64,000 bases of DNA from Actinomyces denticolens (GTDB lineage Bacteria > Actinomycetota > Actinomycetes > Actinomycetales > Actinomycetaceae): the NCBI RefSeq assembly GCF_002072185.1, contig NZ_MVIW01000010.1, forward strand, positions 1 to 64,000, written 5' to 3'. Of this stretch, positions 9,095 through 18,246 are shown piece by piece; position 1 is the stretch's first letter; each line of letters starts with the position of its first letter. The notes below the pieces were generated by a model that saw only the letters and a program-made list of their open reading frames with translations, was not told the DNA's origin and made no database searches. Position numbers and translations under genes: made by a program.

Positions 9095-10384
9095 TCACTT
9101 GCACTGGGCGGCGGGGTCGGCGGAGGGGGTCGCGGGAGCGGGCGCCTGGGGGGCGGGGGCGCCACTGGGCTTGTCGGCAACGGCGGGAGCATCGGTCTGC
9201 TCGGCGGCATCGGCCGAGGAAGAGCCCGCAGCGGCGTCGGAGGAGCCGGGCGCCGGGGACGCGGTGGAGCCATCCGCCTTGCCGCTCACCGAACCGGTGG
9301 GCACGGGGCTGTCCTCCTTGAGCGCCTTCCAGATCGGCTTCGCGTCATCGGTGGCCACCACGCGGTTGGCATCCCACTCGGCGGGCTCGTTGGGCACGGT
9401 GAGGAAGGTGATGCGGTCCATGCCGATGGACTGGATCGAACTGGCCAGGCCCTGGAGGTTGGTGAGATCGCCGATCTTCTCGGAGGTGGTCAGCGACCCC
9501 AGCGCCGTGCGGGCGAAGGAGTAGAGCTGGTTGGCGTCCGAGAGGATGTTCTTGTTCTGGGCGGTGCGGATCATGGCGGCCATGAGGTTCTGCTGGTGCT
9601 GGATGCGGCCGATGTCCGAGCCGTTGCCGTAGCCGTGGCGGGCGCGCGCGTACTTCAGGCCGTCCGGGCCATTGAGGTGCTGGCAGCCCACGGGCAGGTG
9701 GAGCTGGGTGTAATCGGGGTCGTCGATCTCCTCGGAGACGTAGAGGTTGACGCCGCCCAGGGCATCGACCATCGTCTCCAGGCCGTGGAAGTCGACGATC
9801 ATGAACTCGTCGATGTTGACGCCGGTCGCCTTCTCGACGGTGTTGATCGAGCAGGCGGCGCCGATGCCCAGGGCCTTCGAGTCGGTGCCGGTGCCGGCGC
9901 CGGTGGCGAAGGCGTTGTTGAACATCGTGTCCGGCTGGGGGTCCGACTCGGTGCCGTCGTAGGTCTTGCACGAGGGGATGTCCACGAGGAGGTCGCGGGG
10001 GATGGAGACCACCTCCACCCGGGAGCGGTCCGCCGACACGTGCATGATCATCGCCGTGTCCGAGCGGGCGACGGAGGTGTCCTCGCTGCCGTCGGAGCCG
10101 TCGACGTTGTTCGCCCCGCTGCGGGTGTCCGTGCCCAGGACGAGGATGTTGAGGGCGTGGCCGTCGTAGGAGTCGCCGATGGCGTCCGTGCGGGTGGCGG
10201 AGCCGTCCAGATAGTCGGAGATGTCGAAGCGCTTGATCTGGCCCTGGAGGTCCATGTAGACGAATCCGGCCGCAGAGGTGACGAACAGGGCGAGTGACAG
10301 GAACACCAAGCCGACCCGGCGGGCGGTTCGCCTCCCCAGGTCCTTGATCGAATGCCGTGCGTGTGGCTTCTTGGTGTTGGGCAC
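9095..10384 (-). CDS. LytR-CpsA-Psr (LCP) family glycopolymer ligase
   Basis: A 429-residue membrane-anchored LCP protein. It has a short basic N-terminus, a membrane segment near residues 26-46, and an extracellular LCP domain with VEVVSIPRDLLVDIP, DEFMIVDFHGLETMVDALGG and YARARHGYGNGSDIGRIQHQ. These carry the conserved Arg and Asp residues that bind the pyrophosphate lipid. The C-terminus is a Ser/Pro/Ala-rich tail. The GTG start at 10384 has no Shine-Dalgarno sequence. TAGACT lies six bases upstream on the coding strand, so the mRNA is probably leaderless. It is divergent from the wbbL-like gene and upstream of the other LCP gene. Confidence 0.9.
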   Translation of the reverse strand: MPNTKKPHARHSIKDLGRRTARRVGLVFLSLALFVTSAAGFVYMDLQGQIKRFDISDYLDGSATRTDAIGDSYDGHALNILVLGTDTRSGANNVDGSDGSEDTSVARSDTAMIMHVSADRSRVEVVSIPRDLLVDIPSCKTYDGTESDPQPDTMFNNAFATGAGTGTDSKALGIGAACSINTVEKATGVNIDEFMIVDFHGLETMVDALGGVNLYVSEEIDDPDYTQLHLPVGCQHLNGPDGLKYARARHGYGNGSDIGRIQHQQNLMAAMIRTAQNKNILSDANQLYSFARTALGSLTTSEKIGDLTNLQGLASSIQSIGMDRITFLTVPNEPAEWDANRVVATDDAKPIWKALKEDSPVPTGSVSGKADGSTASPAPGSSDAAAGSSSADAAEQTDAPAVADKPSGAPAPQAPAPATPSADPAAQCK

Positions 10385-10513
10385 GTGTCGAGTCTAGAGA
10401 ATCAGCCAGGCGAGGCCTAGCGTCGTGACGGCGTCGAGACATGATCTTCCTCAGATCTGGATGACTGGCGTCACACCGCCTCGGCAGGACCCCGTCTCGT
10501 CTAGGCTCTTCCC

Positions 10514-11485
10514 GTGACCGATCTCGTCCCCGCGCCCTCCGATCGGCCGGATCCGGCCGATCAGCACCGCCGGCCCGGTGTGTCGCCCGACGCCGCGGCT
10601 GATGCCCCGCCCGATCCGGGGGCCGGCCCGCGGGACGCCCGGGTCGGGCGCGCGCGCGTGGTGACCGTCGCCTACAACCCCGGGGATGAGCTCGAGCGCT
10701 TCCTCTCCTCCCTCAAGGCCGCCACCTCCCGCGAGATCACCGTCGTCATCGCCGACAACGGCGAGGAGCACGGCGTCGTCGAGGCCCTCGCCGCCGCTCA
10801 CGGCGCCCGCGTCGTCGGCGACGGCGTCAACCGCGGCTACGGCGGGGGGGCGAACCTCGCCGCCCAGGGGCTGGACGAGGACTGGATCGTCGTGGCCAAC
10901 CCCGATCTCGTGTGGCGCCCCGGCAGTCTCGATGTCCTCATCGACGCCGCGATCGCCCACCCCGAGGCGGGCGCGCTCGGCCCCCGGCTCCTCAACTCCG
11001 ATGGGACCGTCTACCCCTCCGGGCGCGCCCTGCCCTCGCTGGCGGCGGGCACCGGGCACGCCCTGCTGGGGAGGGTCTGGCCCTCCAATCCCTTCTCCGC
11101 CCGCTACCACGGCGGCAATGAGGATGTCACCCACGCCGTGGGCTGGCTCTCGGGCGCCTGCCTCCTGCTGCCCGCCGGCGTGTGGCGCGAGCTCGGGGGC
11201 TTCGACGACGGCTACTTCATGTTCTTCGAGGACGTCGACCTCGGGGCGAGGGTCGGGGCCTCCGGGCGCGTCAACCTCCAGGTGCCCGAGGCGGTCGTCG
11301 TCCACGAGCAGGGCGCGAGCTGGAAGGCGCGCCCCGAGCGGATGATCCGCGCCCACCACGCCTCGGCGCGCCGCTACATGCGGGCCTCCCACCCCGCGCC
11401 CTGGCAGGCGCCGCTGCGCTGGGCGCTGTCCGCCGGCCTGCGCGCGCGCGAGGAGATCGCCGTGCGCGCCGCTCGGCGCGGCTGA
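10514..11485 (+). CDS. wbbL: GT2 rhamnosyltransferase, WbbL-like
   Basis: A 323-residue cytoplasmic or peripheral glycosyltransferase. After a disordered stretch of about 45 residues, the GT-A fold contains VVIADNGEEHG, NRGYGGGANLAA and the nucleotide-binding VVANPDLVWRPG. FFEDVDLGARV holds the probable catalytic base. The pattern is that of WbbL, which adds L-rhamnose to GlcNAc-PP-polyprenol to form the linkage unit of wall polysaccharides. This fits the neighbouring LCP ligases and the rml genes. The GTG start has no ribosome site but has TAGGCT seven bases upstream, suggesting a leaderless transcript. Confidence 0.82.
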   Translation: MTDLVPAPSDRPDPADQHRRPGVSPDAAADAPPDPGAGPRDARVGRARVVTVAYNPGDELERFLSSLKAATSREITVVIADNGEEHGVVEALAAAHGARVVGDGVNRGYGGGANLAAQGLDEDWIVVANPDLVWRPGSLDVLIDAAIAHPEAGALGPRLLNSDGTVYPSGRALPSLAAGTGHALLGRVWPSNPFSARYHGGNEDVTHAVGWLSGACLLLPAGVWRELGGFDDGYFMFFEDVDLGARVGASGRVNLQVPEAVVVHEQGASWKARPERMIRAHHASARRYMRASHPAPWQAPLRWALSAGLRAREEIAVRAARRG

Positions 11486-11545
11486 GCCCGGGACCGCTCC
11501 CCGGGCCGGGGCGCTCCACCTGCGCCGAGGCCCCGGAGGCGCCCC

Positions 11546-11914
11546 TCAGAGGCGCTCCCGGCGGGCCTCGGCGGGGGGCTCCGGCGCGGCGTCGATCGCG
11601 ACCCGGCGCGCCAGCCGGGTGATCTGCCGCTCCAGGGAGGCCTTGCGGCGGAAGGAGGAGTGGACGTTGAGGAGGAAGGCGACGACGAGGGCGTAGAGGA
11701 GGAGGTCGGCGCCCCGGCCCACCCCGACGGCGTTGGCGATCTGGGTGGTCAGTCGGGGCAGGCTGATCGCGATCACCGCGAAGAGTACGAAGGTCAGGGT
11801 CAGGAGGCGCCGACTGGCCTCGTGCCGCGCGCCTGCCGGGCTGCGCAGCATGGTCCAGCCGATCGCGACGACGGCGATGACGAGGATGGCCTGGATGATG
11901 ATCTGGTGACTCAC
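11546..11914 (-). CDS. DUF2304 small membrane protein
   Basis: A 122-residue protein with three predicted membrane segments (near 5-21, 38-53 and 70-86) and a basic, coiled-coil-prone C-terminus. It matches the DUF2304 family, which nearly always sits beside a GT2 glycosyltransferase. Here it lies 47 nt downstream of one. The family may anchor or assist the transferase, but its exact role is not established. A second GT2/DUF2304 pair is at 51.2-52.4 kb. Confidence 0.75.
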   Translation of the reverse strand: MSHQIIIQAILVIAVVAIGWTMLRSPAGARHEASRRLLTLTFVLFAVIAISLPRLTTQIANAVGVGRGADLLLYALVVAFLLNVHSSFRRKASLERQITRLARRVAIDAAPEPPAEARRERL

Positions 11915-11961
11915 TGACTGCTCCTATGGTCTGGCGGCGGGTGCGGTGCGCCGATGCTCGC

Positions 11962-12666
11962 TCAGCTGAAGAGCAGGTCGACGAGGATGTTGATGGAGTT
12001 CCACAGGGACTGGCCCTTGGCCTTGGAGTAGTCGGTGTAGGTGATCGTCACCGGGTGCTCGCGCCAGGGCAGGCCGGTGGCGGCGAGTTGGCGGATGATC
12101 TCCGAGGCGTGGGCCATGCGGTCCTGCTGCAGGTTGATCTTCTCGGCGGCGTCGCGCCGCAGCACCCGCAGCCCGTTGTGCGCGTCCGTCATCCGCATCC
12201 CCGAGGATCGGGAGGAGGCCTTGGCCGCGAGTCCGAGGATGAGGCGCTTGGCCGGGCCCACGGGGGAGGGGCCCTCGAGGAAGCGGGAGCCGAGGACGAA
12301 GCCGAGCCCCTCCTCGCGCGCGGCGGACACCATGGCCCTCGCGTCGTCGGGGGAGTGCTGGCCGTCGGCGTCGAAGGTGACGACGTAGTCCGCGTTCGTC
12401 CTCTCCAGGACGTACTCGATGCCGGTCTGGAGTGCGGCGCCCTGGCCCCGGTTGATCGGGTGGCGCACGACGATCGCACCGGCGCGCTCGGCCTGCCGCG
12501 CGGAGTCGTCCCTCGATCCGTCGTCGACGGCGACGACGTGGGGGAAGACGGCGCGGGCCGCCTCGATGACGCCGCCAACGACCTGGGCCTCGTTGTACAG
12601 CGGGATGACGAGCCAGGCGTCGGTCACCGGGGAGGGGTCCTGCCTGGAGGATGCGGGGGTGCTCAC
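11962..12666 (-). CDS. GT2 glycosyltransferase, dolichyl-phosphate-mannose-synthase-like
   Basis: A 234-residue GT-A enzyme with WLVIPLYNEAQVVGGVIEAA, VVAVDDGSRDDS, HPINRGQGAALQTG and the metal-binding FDADGQHSPDDA. It probably uses a polyprenyl phosphate acceptor to make a lipid-linked monosaccharide. The longer frame back to 12993 would overlap the divergent wbpD-like gene. GTG 12666 is preferred because GACAAT lies seven bases upstream, which fits a leaderless transcript. It is paired with the DUF2304 gene that follows. Confidence 0.82.
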   Translation of the reverse strand: MSTPASSRQDPSPVTDAWLVIPLYNEAQVVGGVIEAARAVFPHVVAVDDGSRDDSARQAERAGAIVVRHPINRGQGAALQTGIEYVLERTNADYVVTFDADGQHSPDDARAMVSAAREEGLGFVLGSRFLEGPSPVGPAKRLILGLAAKASSRSSGMRMTDAHNGLRVLRRDAAEKINLQQDRMAHASEIIRQLAATGLPWREHPVTITYTDYSKAKGQSLWNSINILVDLLFS

Positions 12667-12750
12667 CACGGCATTGTCGCACGCGAGGGCCGATCCGCCC
12701 CGAGACGGGACCCCGCGCGCCGATCGCCGCAGGCCCCGGGCACGGGGCGG

Positions 12751-12795
12751 TAGTATGGGGCAATGGTCGCGGCGCGACCTGGTCCGGCGCCGCGA
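12751..12795 (+). promoter_or_regulatory. candidate -10 box and mutually exclusive leader stems before wbpD
   Basis: TAGTAT at 12751-12756 is a fair actinobacterial -10 box about 115 nt before the wbpD-like start. Two stems that cannot form together follow: GGTCGC/GCGACC (12765-12770 with 12774-12779) and a longer 9-bp stem (12767-12775 with 12787-12795). This is the layout of an attenuator, but no terminator is clear. Confidence 0.3.
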
Positions 12796-12871
12796 TCCCC
12801 AGCGGCCCCTGACCCCCGCACGAACGACGGCGCCTGGCCGGGATCCTCCCGCCGGGCAGCAAGGAGCCGCA

Positions 12872-13483
12872 ATGGCAGTCCGGATCGCCGAGTCAGCCGA
12901 TGTCTCGGACGAGGCCGTGATCGGCGAGGGGAGCAGCGTCTGGCACCTCGCCCAGATCCGGGAGCGCGCCGTCCTCGGCACCGGCTGCGTCATCGGGCGC
13001 GGCGCCTACGTCGGCGAGGGCGTGCGCATGGGGGCCAACTGCAAGGTCCAGAACTACGCGCTCGTCTACGAGCCCGCCAGCCTCGCCGACGGCGTCTTCA
13101 TCGGGCCCGCCGTCACCCTGACCAACGACCACTTCCCCCGCGCCGTCAACCCCGATGGCAGTCTCAAGTCCGCCTCCGACTGGGAGCCCGTGGGGGTGAC
13201 CATCGGGGAGGGCGCCTCCATCGGCGCGCGCGCCGTCTGCGTGGCGCCGGTGACGATCGGCGCGTGGGCCACGGTCGCGGCGGGCGCCGTCGTCACCAAG
13301 GACGTCCCCCCGCACGCGCTCGTCGCCGGGGTGCCCGCGCGCCGCATCGGCTGGGTCGGCCGCGCCGGCGAGCCCCTCGGGCCCATCGCGCCGGCCGGAT
13401 CCGGCGCGCCACGGTGGCGCTGCCCCGCCACCGGCACCGTCTACGAAGAGTCCGACACCACGATCCGAGAGGTCTCCCACTGA
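12872..13483 (+). CDS. wbpD: UDP-2-acetamido-3-amino-glucuronate N-acetyltransferase, WbpD-like
   Basis: A 203-residue left-handed beta-helix acyltransferase made of hexapeptide repeats, such as VIGRGAYVGEGVRMGANCKVQ (shortened) and VTIGEGASIGARAVCVAPVT. The core closely follows WbpD/WlbB enzymes, with NDHFPRAVNPDG and AGVPARRIGWV. It should transfer acetyl from acetyl-CoA to the 3-amino group of the sugar nucleotide made by the next gene. The ATG at 12872 has AAGGAG eight bases upstream. The stop overlaps the aminotransferase start (TGATG). Confidence 0.85.
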   Translation: MAVRIAESADVSDEAVIGEGSSVWHLAQIRERAVLGTGCVIGRGAYVGEGVRMGANCKVQNYALVYEPASLADGVFIGPAVTLTNDHFPRAVNPDGSLKSASDWEPVGVTIGEGASIGARAVCVAPVTIGAWATVAAGAVVTKDVPPHALVAGVPARRIGWVGRAGEPLGPIAPAGSGAPRWRCPATGTVYEESDTTIREVSH

Positions 13484-14604
13484 TGGAACGCAGCTTCATC
13501 CCCGCCGCCAAGCCGATCATCGGGCCCGAGGAGCGCGAGGCGGCCGGCGCTGTCATCGACTCCGGGATGGTCGTCCAGGGCCCCCAGGTGGCCGCCTTCG
13601 AGGAGGAGTTCTCCTCCGCGATGGTCGCCGGCGCCCACTGCGTGGCCGTCAACTCCGGCACCTCCGCCCAGCACGTGGCCACGCTCGCGGCCGGCCTGCC
13701 CCAGGGCGCCGAGGTCATCGTCCCCTCCTTCACCTTCGCCGCCACCGCGAACTCCGTGGCCGCCGCCGGCGCCACCCCCGTGTTCGCGGACATCGACCCG
13801 GTCACCTTCACCCTGGACCCCGTCGGCGTCGAGGCCGCCATCACCGAGCGCACCGCGGCCATCGAGGTCGTCCACCTCTACGGCCTGCCCGCCGACATGC
13901 CCGCCATCCTGGGGATCGCCGAACGGCACGGCCTGGCCGTCTACGAGGACTGCGCCCAGGCGCACGGGGCCGCCATCGACGGCGCGCCCGTGGGCGCCTT
14001 CGGCGCCTGGGGCTCCTTCTCCTTCTACCCCACGAAGAACATGACCACCCTGGAGGGGGGCCTCATCTCCACCCGCGACGCCGACCTGGCGCGCACCTGC
14101 CGCCTCATCCGCAACCAGGGCATGGAGAAGCAGTACGCCAACGAGGTCATCGGCCTCAACAACCGCATGACCGATGTCAGCGCCGCCGTCGGGCGCGTCC
14201 AGCTGGGCAAGGTGGACGCTTGGACCGAGCGGCGCCGCGCCAACGCCGCCGTGCTCGACGCCGGGCTGGCCGGCGTGGGCGGCGTCCTCACCCCGCATGT
14301 GCCCGACGGCTACCGCCACGTCTACCACCAGTACACGATCCGCTTCGAGGGCATCGAGGGCGCCGCGCGCGACGAGATCGCCCGCGTCCTGCGCGAGGAG
14401 TGGCGGATCGGGACCGGCATCTACTACCCGATCCCCAACCACCGACTGCCCTCCCTGGAGCGCTTCGCCCCCGGCCTGGAGCTTCCCGGCACGGAGAAGG
14501 CCGCTCGCGAGTGCCTCTCCCTGCCCGTCCACCCCTCGCTCTCCCCCGAGGACCTCGACCGGATCATCGAGGCCATCGGCGCCGTGGCGAAGGCGGGTGC
14601 CTGA
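13483..14604 (+). CDS. wbpE: PLP-dependent sugar aminotransferase, WbpE-like (DegT/DnrJ/EryC1)
   Basis: A 373-residue aminotransferase, expected to convert UDP-2-acetamido-3-keto-glucuronate to the 3-amino sugar. Family landmarks are SGTSAQHVATLA, PSFTFAATANSV, EDCAQAHGA and the PLP lysine K185 in SFYPTKNMTTLEGG. The start overlaps the acetyltransferase stop, and the oxidoreductase starts one base after this stop. The D-E-B order gives a compact three-gene cassette for a 2,3-diacetamido uronic acid. Confidence 0.88.
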   Translation: MERSFIPAAKPIIGPEEREAAGAVIDSGMVVQGPQVAAFEEEFSSAMVAGAHCVAVNSGTSAQHVATLAAGLPQGAEVIVPSFTFAATANSVAAAGATPVFADIDPVTFTLDPVGVEAAITERTAAIEVVHLYGLPADMPAILGIAERHGLAVYEDCAQAHGAAIDGAPVGAFGAWGSFSFYPTKNMTTLEGGLISTRDADLARTCRLIRNQGMEKQYANEVIGLNNRMTDVSAAVGRVQLGKVDAWTERRRANAAVLDAGLAGVGGVLTPHVPDGYRHVYHQYTIRFEGIEGAARDEIARVLREEWRIGTGIYYPIPNHRLPSLERFAPGLELPGTEKAARECLSLPVHPSLSPEDLDRIIEAIGAVAKAGA

Positions 14605-14605
14605 G

Positions 14606-15604
14606 ATGGGAGCGCTGCGCGTCGGCCTCATCGGCCTGGGCTCCATGGGCCGCCACCACGCCCGCGTCATCCGCGCCACGCCCGGCATGGAGCTCGTGGC
14701 CGTGGCCGATCCGGGCGGCGACCGCTTCGGAGTGGCCGACGGCCTGCCGGTCCTTCCCGATGTCCGCGCCCTCATCGACGCCGGCCTCGACGCCGCCGTG
14801 GTCGCCGTGCCCACCGTCCACCACGAGGAGGTGGCTCTCGCCCTGGCGGAGGCCGGCGTGGCCACGATGGTGGAGAAGCCCATCGCCCGCAGCGCCGAGG
14901 CGGGCCGCCGCGTGGCCGAGGTCTTCTCCTCGCGCGGGATCGTGGGCGCGGTCGGCTACGTGGAGCGCTGCAACCCGGCGCTGCGGGCTCTGCGCGCCCG
15001 CCTCGACGCCGGGGACCTCGGGGAGGTCTACCAGGTCCTCACCCGTCGCCAGGGGCCCTTCCCCGCGCGCATCAGCGACGTCGGCGTCGTCAAGGACCTC
15101 GCCACCCATGACATCGACCTGACCGCCTGGGTGGCCGATTCCCGCTACACCTCCATCAGCGCGCACGTGGCCCACCGCTCCGGTCGGGACAACGAGGACA
15201 TGGTCGTGGGGGTCGGGCGGCTCGCCAATGGCGTCATCGTCAGCCACGTCGTCAACTGGCTCACCCCCTTCAAGGAGCGGGTCACGATCGTCACCGGGGA
15301 GAAGGGCGCGTACGTGGCGGACACCCTCACCGGGGATCTCACCTTCTACGCCAACGGCACCGTGACCTCCGCATGGGACCAGGTGGCCGCCTTCCGCGGG
15401 GTCAGCGAGGGCGACGTCGTGCGCTACGCCATTGAGAAGCGCGAGCCCCTGGCCCTGGAGCAGGAGCGCTTCCGCGACGCCGTCCTGGCGGGCGCGGGCG
15501 CCGCGGGCAACGAGATCGTCACCATGGACGAGGGGGTGGCCACCCTCGAGGTCGTCGAGGCCGTGCTCGCCTCCGCCACCGAGAACCGGACGGTCGACTT
15601 GTGA
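14606..15604 (+). CDS. wbpB: Gfo/Idh/MocA oxidoreductase, WbpB-like
   Basis: A 332-residue NAD-dependent dehydrogenase. The Rossmann motif is VGLIGLGSMGRHHARVI at the N-terminus, followed by MVEKPIA and DLATHDIDLTAW with the family's His/Asp pair. By context it should oxidise C3 of UDP-GlcNAc uronic acid to feed the aminotransferase. It is tightly linked to WbpD/WbpE upstream. The next glycosyltransferase starts inside its stop codon (GTGA). Confidence 0.85.
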   Translation: MGALRVGLIGLGSMGRHHARVIRATPGMELVAVADPGGDRFGVADGLPVLPDVRALIDAGLDAAVVAVPTVHHEEVALALAEAGVATMVEKPIARSAEAGRRVAEVFSSRGIVGAVGYVERCNPALRALRARLDAGDLGEVYQVLTRRQGPFPARISDVGVVKDLATHDIDLTAWVADSRYTSISAHVAHRSGRDNEDMVVGVGRLANGVIVSHVVNWLTPFKERVTIVTGEKGAYVADTLTGDLTFYANGTVTSAWDQVAAFRGVSEGDVVRYAIEKREPLALEQERFRDAVLAGAGAAGNEIVTMDEGVATLEVVEAVLASATENRTVDL

Positions 15605-16836
15605 CCGCGAGGCGGCTGCGCGGGGGCCTCGCGCTCGGCCTCGCCGGCGCCCTCGCCCTGGCGGTCTGGGACCGCTCCCGTCCCGCCCGGGGGGTCATCA
15701 TCGCGACCCGCCTGTACGCCCCCGAGGCCGCCGCCGCCGCCCAGCGCCTGCGCGGTCTGGCCCTGGCGCTGGCCGAGCGCGGTGAGCGCGTCACGGTGCT
15801 CACCTCCACCCCGCCGGGAATGACGCCCCCCGGGGATGCCGGCATCGAGGTGCGATCCGTCCCGGCGCTCCGGGACGAGTCCGGATACGTGCGCGGCTAC
15901 GCCCACTACATGAGCGTGGACGCGCCCATGGCCGTTCGGCTCCTGGTCCAGCGGCGTCCCCGGGTCGTCATCGCCGAGCCGCCGCCGACCACGGGCGCGG
16001 TCGTGCGGGCCATCTGCGCCCTGCGCGGCATCCCCTACGCCTACTACGCGGCGGATGTGTGGTCCGACGCCTCGGAGTCCATCGGCGCGCCCGCCTGGGT
16101 GGTCGAGGCCCTGCGCCTCGTCGAGCGCTTCGCCCTGGCCGGCGCGCGGAGCGTCGTAGCGGTGAGCGACGGCGTGGCGGACCGCGCGCGCGAGCTGGGG
16201 GCGCGGCGCGTGGCCCTCGTTCCCAATGGCATTGACACCGAGGTCTTCACCGACGAGGGTCCTCGCCATCCGGACGCGCCCGCGGCACCGTACTTCCTCT
16301 ACGCGGGAACCGCCTCGGAGTGGCAGGGCGCCGGAGTGTTCATCGACGCCCTGCGCCTGGTCCATCGCAGCCACCCCGAGGCGCGACTGGTCTTCCTCGG
16401 CCAGGGGAGCGACTGGGAGAGTCTCATCGCCCGGGCCCAGGGCGACGAGCGGATCGGGTTCAGCGGGCTCGTGCCCCCTGATCAGGCCGCCGCCTGGCTG
16501 CGCGGCGCTGCGGCGGCGGTCGTGTCCATCCGGCCCGGCCTGGGCTACGACTTCGCCTACCCCACGAAGATCCTCGCGGCCCTGGCCTGCGGGGCCCCCG
16601 TCGTCTACGCGGGCCCCGGCCCGGCGCGCGAGGACCTCGGCGCCCACGGCCTCGGCCACGCCTGCGACCACGAGGTCGGCGCCGTCGCCGAGGCGATGCG
16701 CCGGGCCCTCGCGGATGCCGAGGCTCCCGGGCGGGAGCGCGAGGCCGCCTGGCGCCGGGCGTGGGTGGTCGGCAACCGCTCGATGCGCGCGGCGATGGGC
16801 CGTGCCGCGGATGAGATCCTTGAGATCTCCTCCTGA
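15601..16836 (+). CDS. GT4 glycosyltransferase, WbuB-like
   Basis: A 411-residue GT-B enzyme starting with GTG that overlaps the WbpB stop. The N-terminal domain has IIATRLYAPEAAAAAQRLRG; the C-terminal donor domain has LVPNGIDTEVF, FLYAGTASEWQGAGVFIDAL and AYPTKILAALACGAPVVYAG. The hydrophobic start (GLALGLAGALALAVW) may associate with the membrane. It resembles WbuB-type transferases that add an amino or uronic sugar to a lipid-linked oligosaccharide. Donor and acceptor cannot be told from sequence; the diacetamido uronic acid made next door is the natural candidate. Confidence 0.82.
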   Translation: MTARRLRGGLALGLAGALALAVWDRSRPARGVIIATRLYAPEAAAAAQRLRGLALALAERGERVTVLTSTPPGMTPPGDAGIEVRSVPALRDESGYVRGYAHYMSVDAPMAVRLLVQRRPRVVIAEPPPTTGAVVRAICALRGIPYAYYAADVWSDASESIGAPAWVVEALRLVERFALAGARSVVAVSDGVADRARELGARRVALVPNGIDTEVFTDEGPRHPDAPAAPYFLYAGTASEWQGAGVFIDALRLVHRSHPEARLVFLGQGSDWESLIARAQGDERIGFSGLVPPDQAAAWLRGAAAAVVSIRPGLGYDFAYPTKILAALACGAPVVYAGPGPAREDLGAHGLGHACDHEVGAVAEAMRRALADAEAPGREREAAWRRAWVVGNRSMRAAMGRAADEILEISS

Positions 16837-17126
16837 CAGTGGGGATGCGCCGGTCCGGAACGTGACGGGCTACTACTCGATCCCGGCTCCCGGGTCGTAC
16901 ACCGACGATGTGCGCGAGGACGCCGATTCCGAGGACATCTACGTCCTCCTGGGATCGTCACGCCCCGACTCCGGATGGCGCCGAGACGGCGACCCCGTGG
17001 TCTGCTCAACCCGTGCTCGACCCGACGGATACGGGCCGCGCGGAGATCGTCGTCGCCGGGATCGTCGACTATCCGCTGGCCCTCGTCCTCGTGCCGCAGT
17101 CCGGGCGCCATGGGACACTTCCCGCC
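16837..17126 (+). other. 290-bp spacer with coding-like composition, no clear gene
   Basis: The stretch has codon-like GC periodicity. One frame reads VTGYYSIPAPGSYTDDVRED from 16863; a second reads AEIVVAGIVDYPLALVLVPQ near its end. A frameshift would be needed to join them. It could be a decayed gene fragment or a long leader. I recognise no family. Confidence 0.25.
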
Positions 17127-18161
17127 GTGAAGGTTCTCCACATCAACGACGTCGCCCGCATCGGCTCCGCCCTCGTGCGCCAGGCCCGGAGCGAGGGCAT
17201 GGACTGGGACCTCTACGACACCGCCCGGGCGGACCCCGCCTGGCACCCGGCCACCCGCGCCGCCCGCCGCGCCCTGCGGGGCGGGCTCTGGGCCGTGGGC
17301 CTGGCCCGTCGGGCCCGGCGCGCCGACCTGCTCGACGTCCACGGCGGCACCGTGCCCGCGCACACCCGCTGGACCCGCCGCCCCTACGTCCTGCACCTGC
17401 ACGGCACGGACATCCGCGTCCGGCGCTACGAGCAGGCGTCCGCCGCGCTGGTCGAGCGCTCCGTGAGGGAGGCCCTCGACGTCTACTACACCACCCCCGA
17501 TCTGGCCGAGCACACCCTCGACCTGAGCCCCGGCGCCACCCTCCAGCCGGTCGTCATCGACCCCGCCGAGCTCCCCGCCATCCCCTCCGACGCCCCCTCC
17601 GATACCGCTGGCCCCGGCGGGCCCCGGCCCTTCACCGTGGTCTTCCCCTCCCGGTGGGACGCCGCCAAGGGAGGGGAGGAGCAGGAGCGGGCCGTCGCCG
17701 CCCTGCGCCGCGCCTACGGGGATCGGATCATCCTGGAGGGCCTGGATTGGGGGGAGAACGCCCCCCGGATCGCGCGCGAGCACGGCCTCATCCTGCGTCC
17801 GAGGATGCCCCATGCGGACTACGTCCGCTGGCTGGCGGGGGCCTCGGCCGCCGTCGGGCAGATGACCGGCTGCATGGGCGTCTCCGAGATCGAGGCCATC
17901 GGGGTCGGCGTCACCACCATCATGGCCCTCGACGAGCGCTGGTACGACGGCTCCCACGAGACCACCCGGGACGTGCCGGTCCTCGGCGGCCCGGTGGCGC
18001 GGGCCGACTTCGTGGACGCGATCGTCGACGGCGTGGGCCGGGCGATGGACGGCGCGCGGATTACCGGCGGGCGCACCTGGGTCGACGCCAACCACTCGCC
18101 CCGGCGAGCCGTGGCCCGCCTCACCGAGCGCTTCGCCCGCCTCGGGGACGCCCCCGCCTGA
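17127..18161 (+). CDS. GT4-type glycosyltransferase
   Basis: A 344-residue GT-B protein starting KVLHINDVARIGSALVRQ, the usual N-terminal strand of such enzymes. It contains LHLHGTDIRVRRYEQ, FPSRWDAAKGGEEQERA, and a donor-site region with CMGVSEIEAIGVGVTTIMAL in place of the usual EgfG motif. The GTG at 17127 is chosen because it begins the conserved fold; no strong ribosome site is seen. It is the last plus-strand gene before a convergent asparagine-synthase-like gene. Confidence 0.75.
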   Translation: MKVLHINDVARIGSALVRQARSEGMDWDLYDTARADPAWHPATRAARRALRGGLWAVGLARRARRADLLDVHGGTVPAHTRWTRRPYVLHLHGTDIRVRRYEQASAALVERSVREALDVYYTTPDLAEHTLDLSPGATLQPVVIDPAELPAIPSDAPSDTAGPGGPRPFTVVFPSRWDAAKGGEEQERAVAALRRAYGDRIILEGLDWGENAPRIAREHGLILRPRMPHADYVRWLAGASAAVGQMTGCMGVSEIEAIGVGVTTIMALDERWYDGSHETTRDVPVLGGPVARADFVDAIVDGVGRAMDGARITGGRTWVDANHSPRRAVARLTERFARLGDAPA

Positions 18162-18190
18162 CCCCGCCACCGCGCAGTGGGCCCCATCGC

Positions 18191-18213
18191 CCCGCCCGAG
18201 CCCGCCGGGCGGG
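18191..18213. terminator. hairpin between convergent genes
   Basis: CCCGCCCG at 18191-18198 pairs perfectly with CGGGCGGG at 18206-18213 across a 7-nt loop. It lies between the convergent glycosyltransferase and asparagine-synthase-like genes and could serve both. Confidence 0.45.
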
Positions 18214-18246
18214 AGCGCGGCGTAGGGTGCCGGGAGCACCTCGGGA

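Noticed and set aside
12669-12993. Longer GT2 frame starting at 12993
   Set aside because: It would overlap the divergent wbpD-like gene and adds no conserved sequence. GTG 12666 has a -10 box at the right distance.
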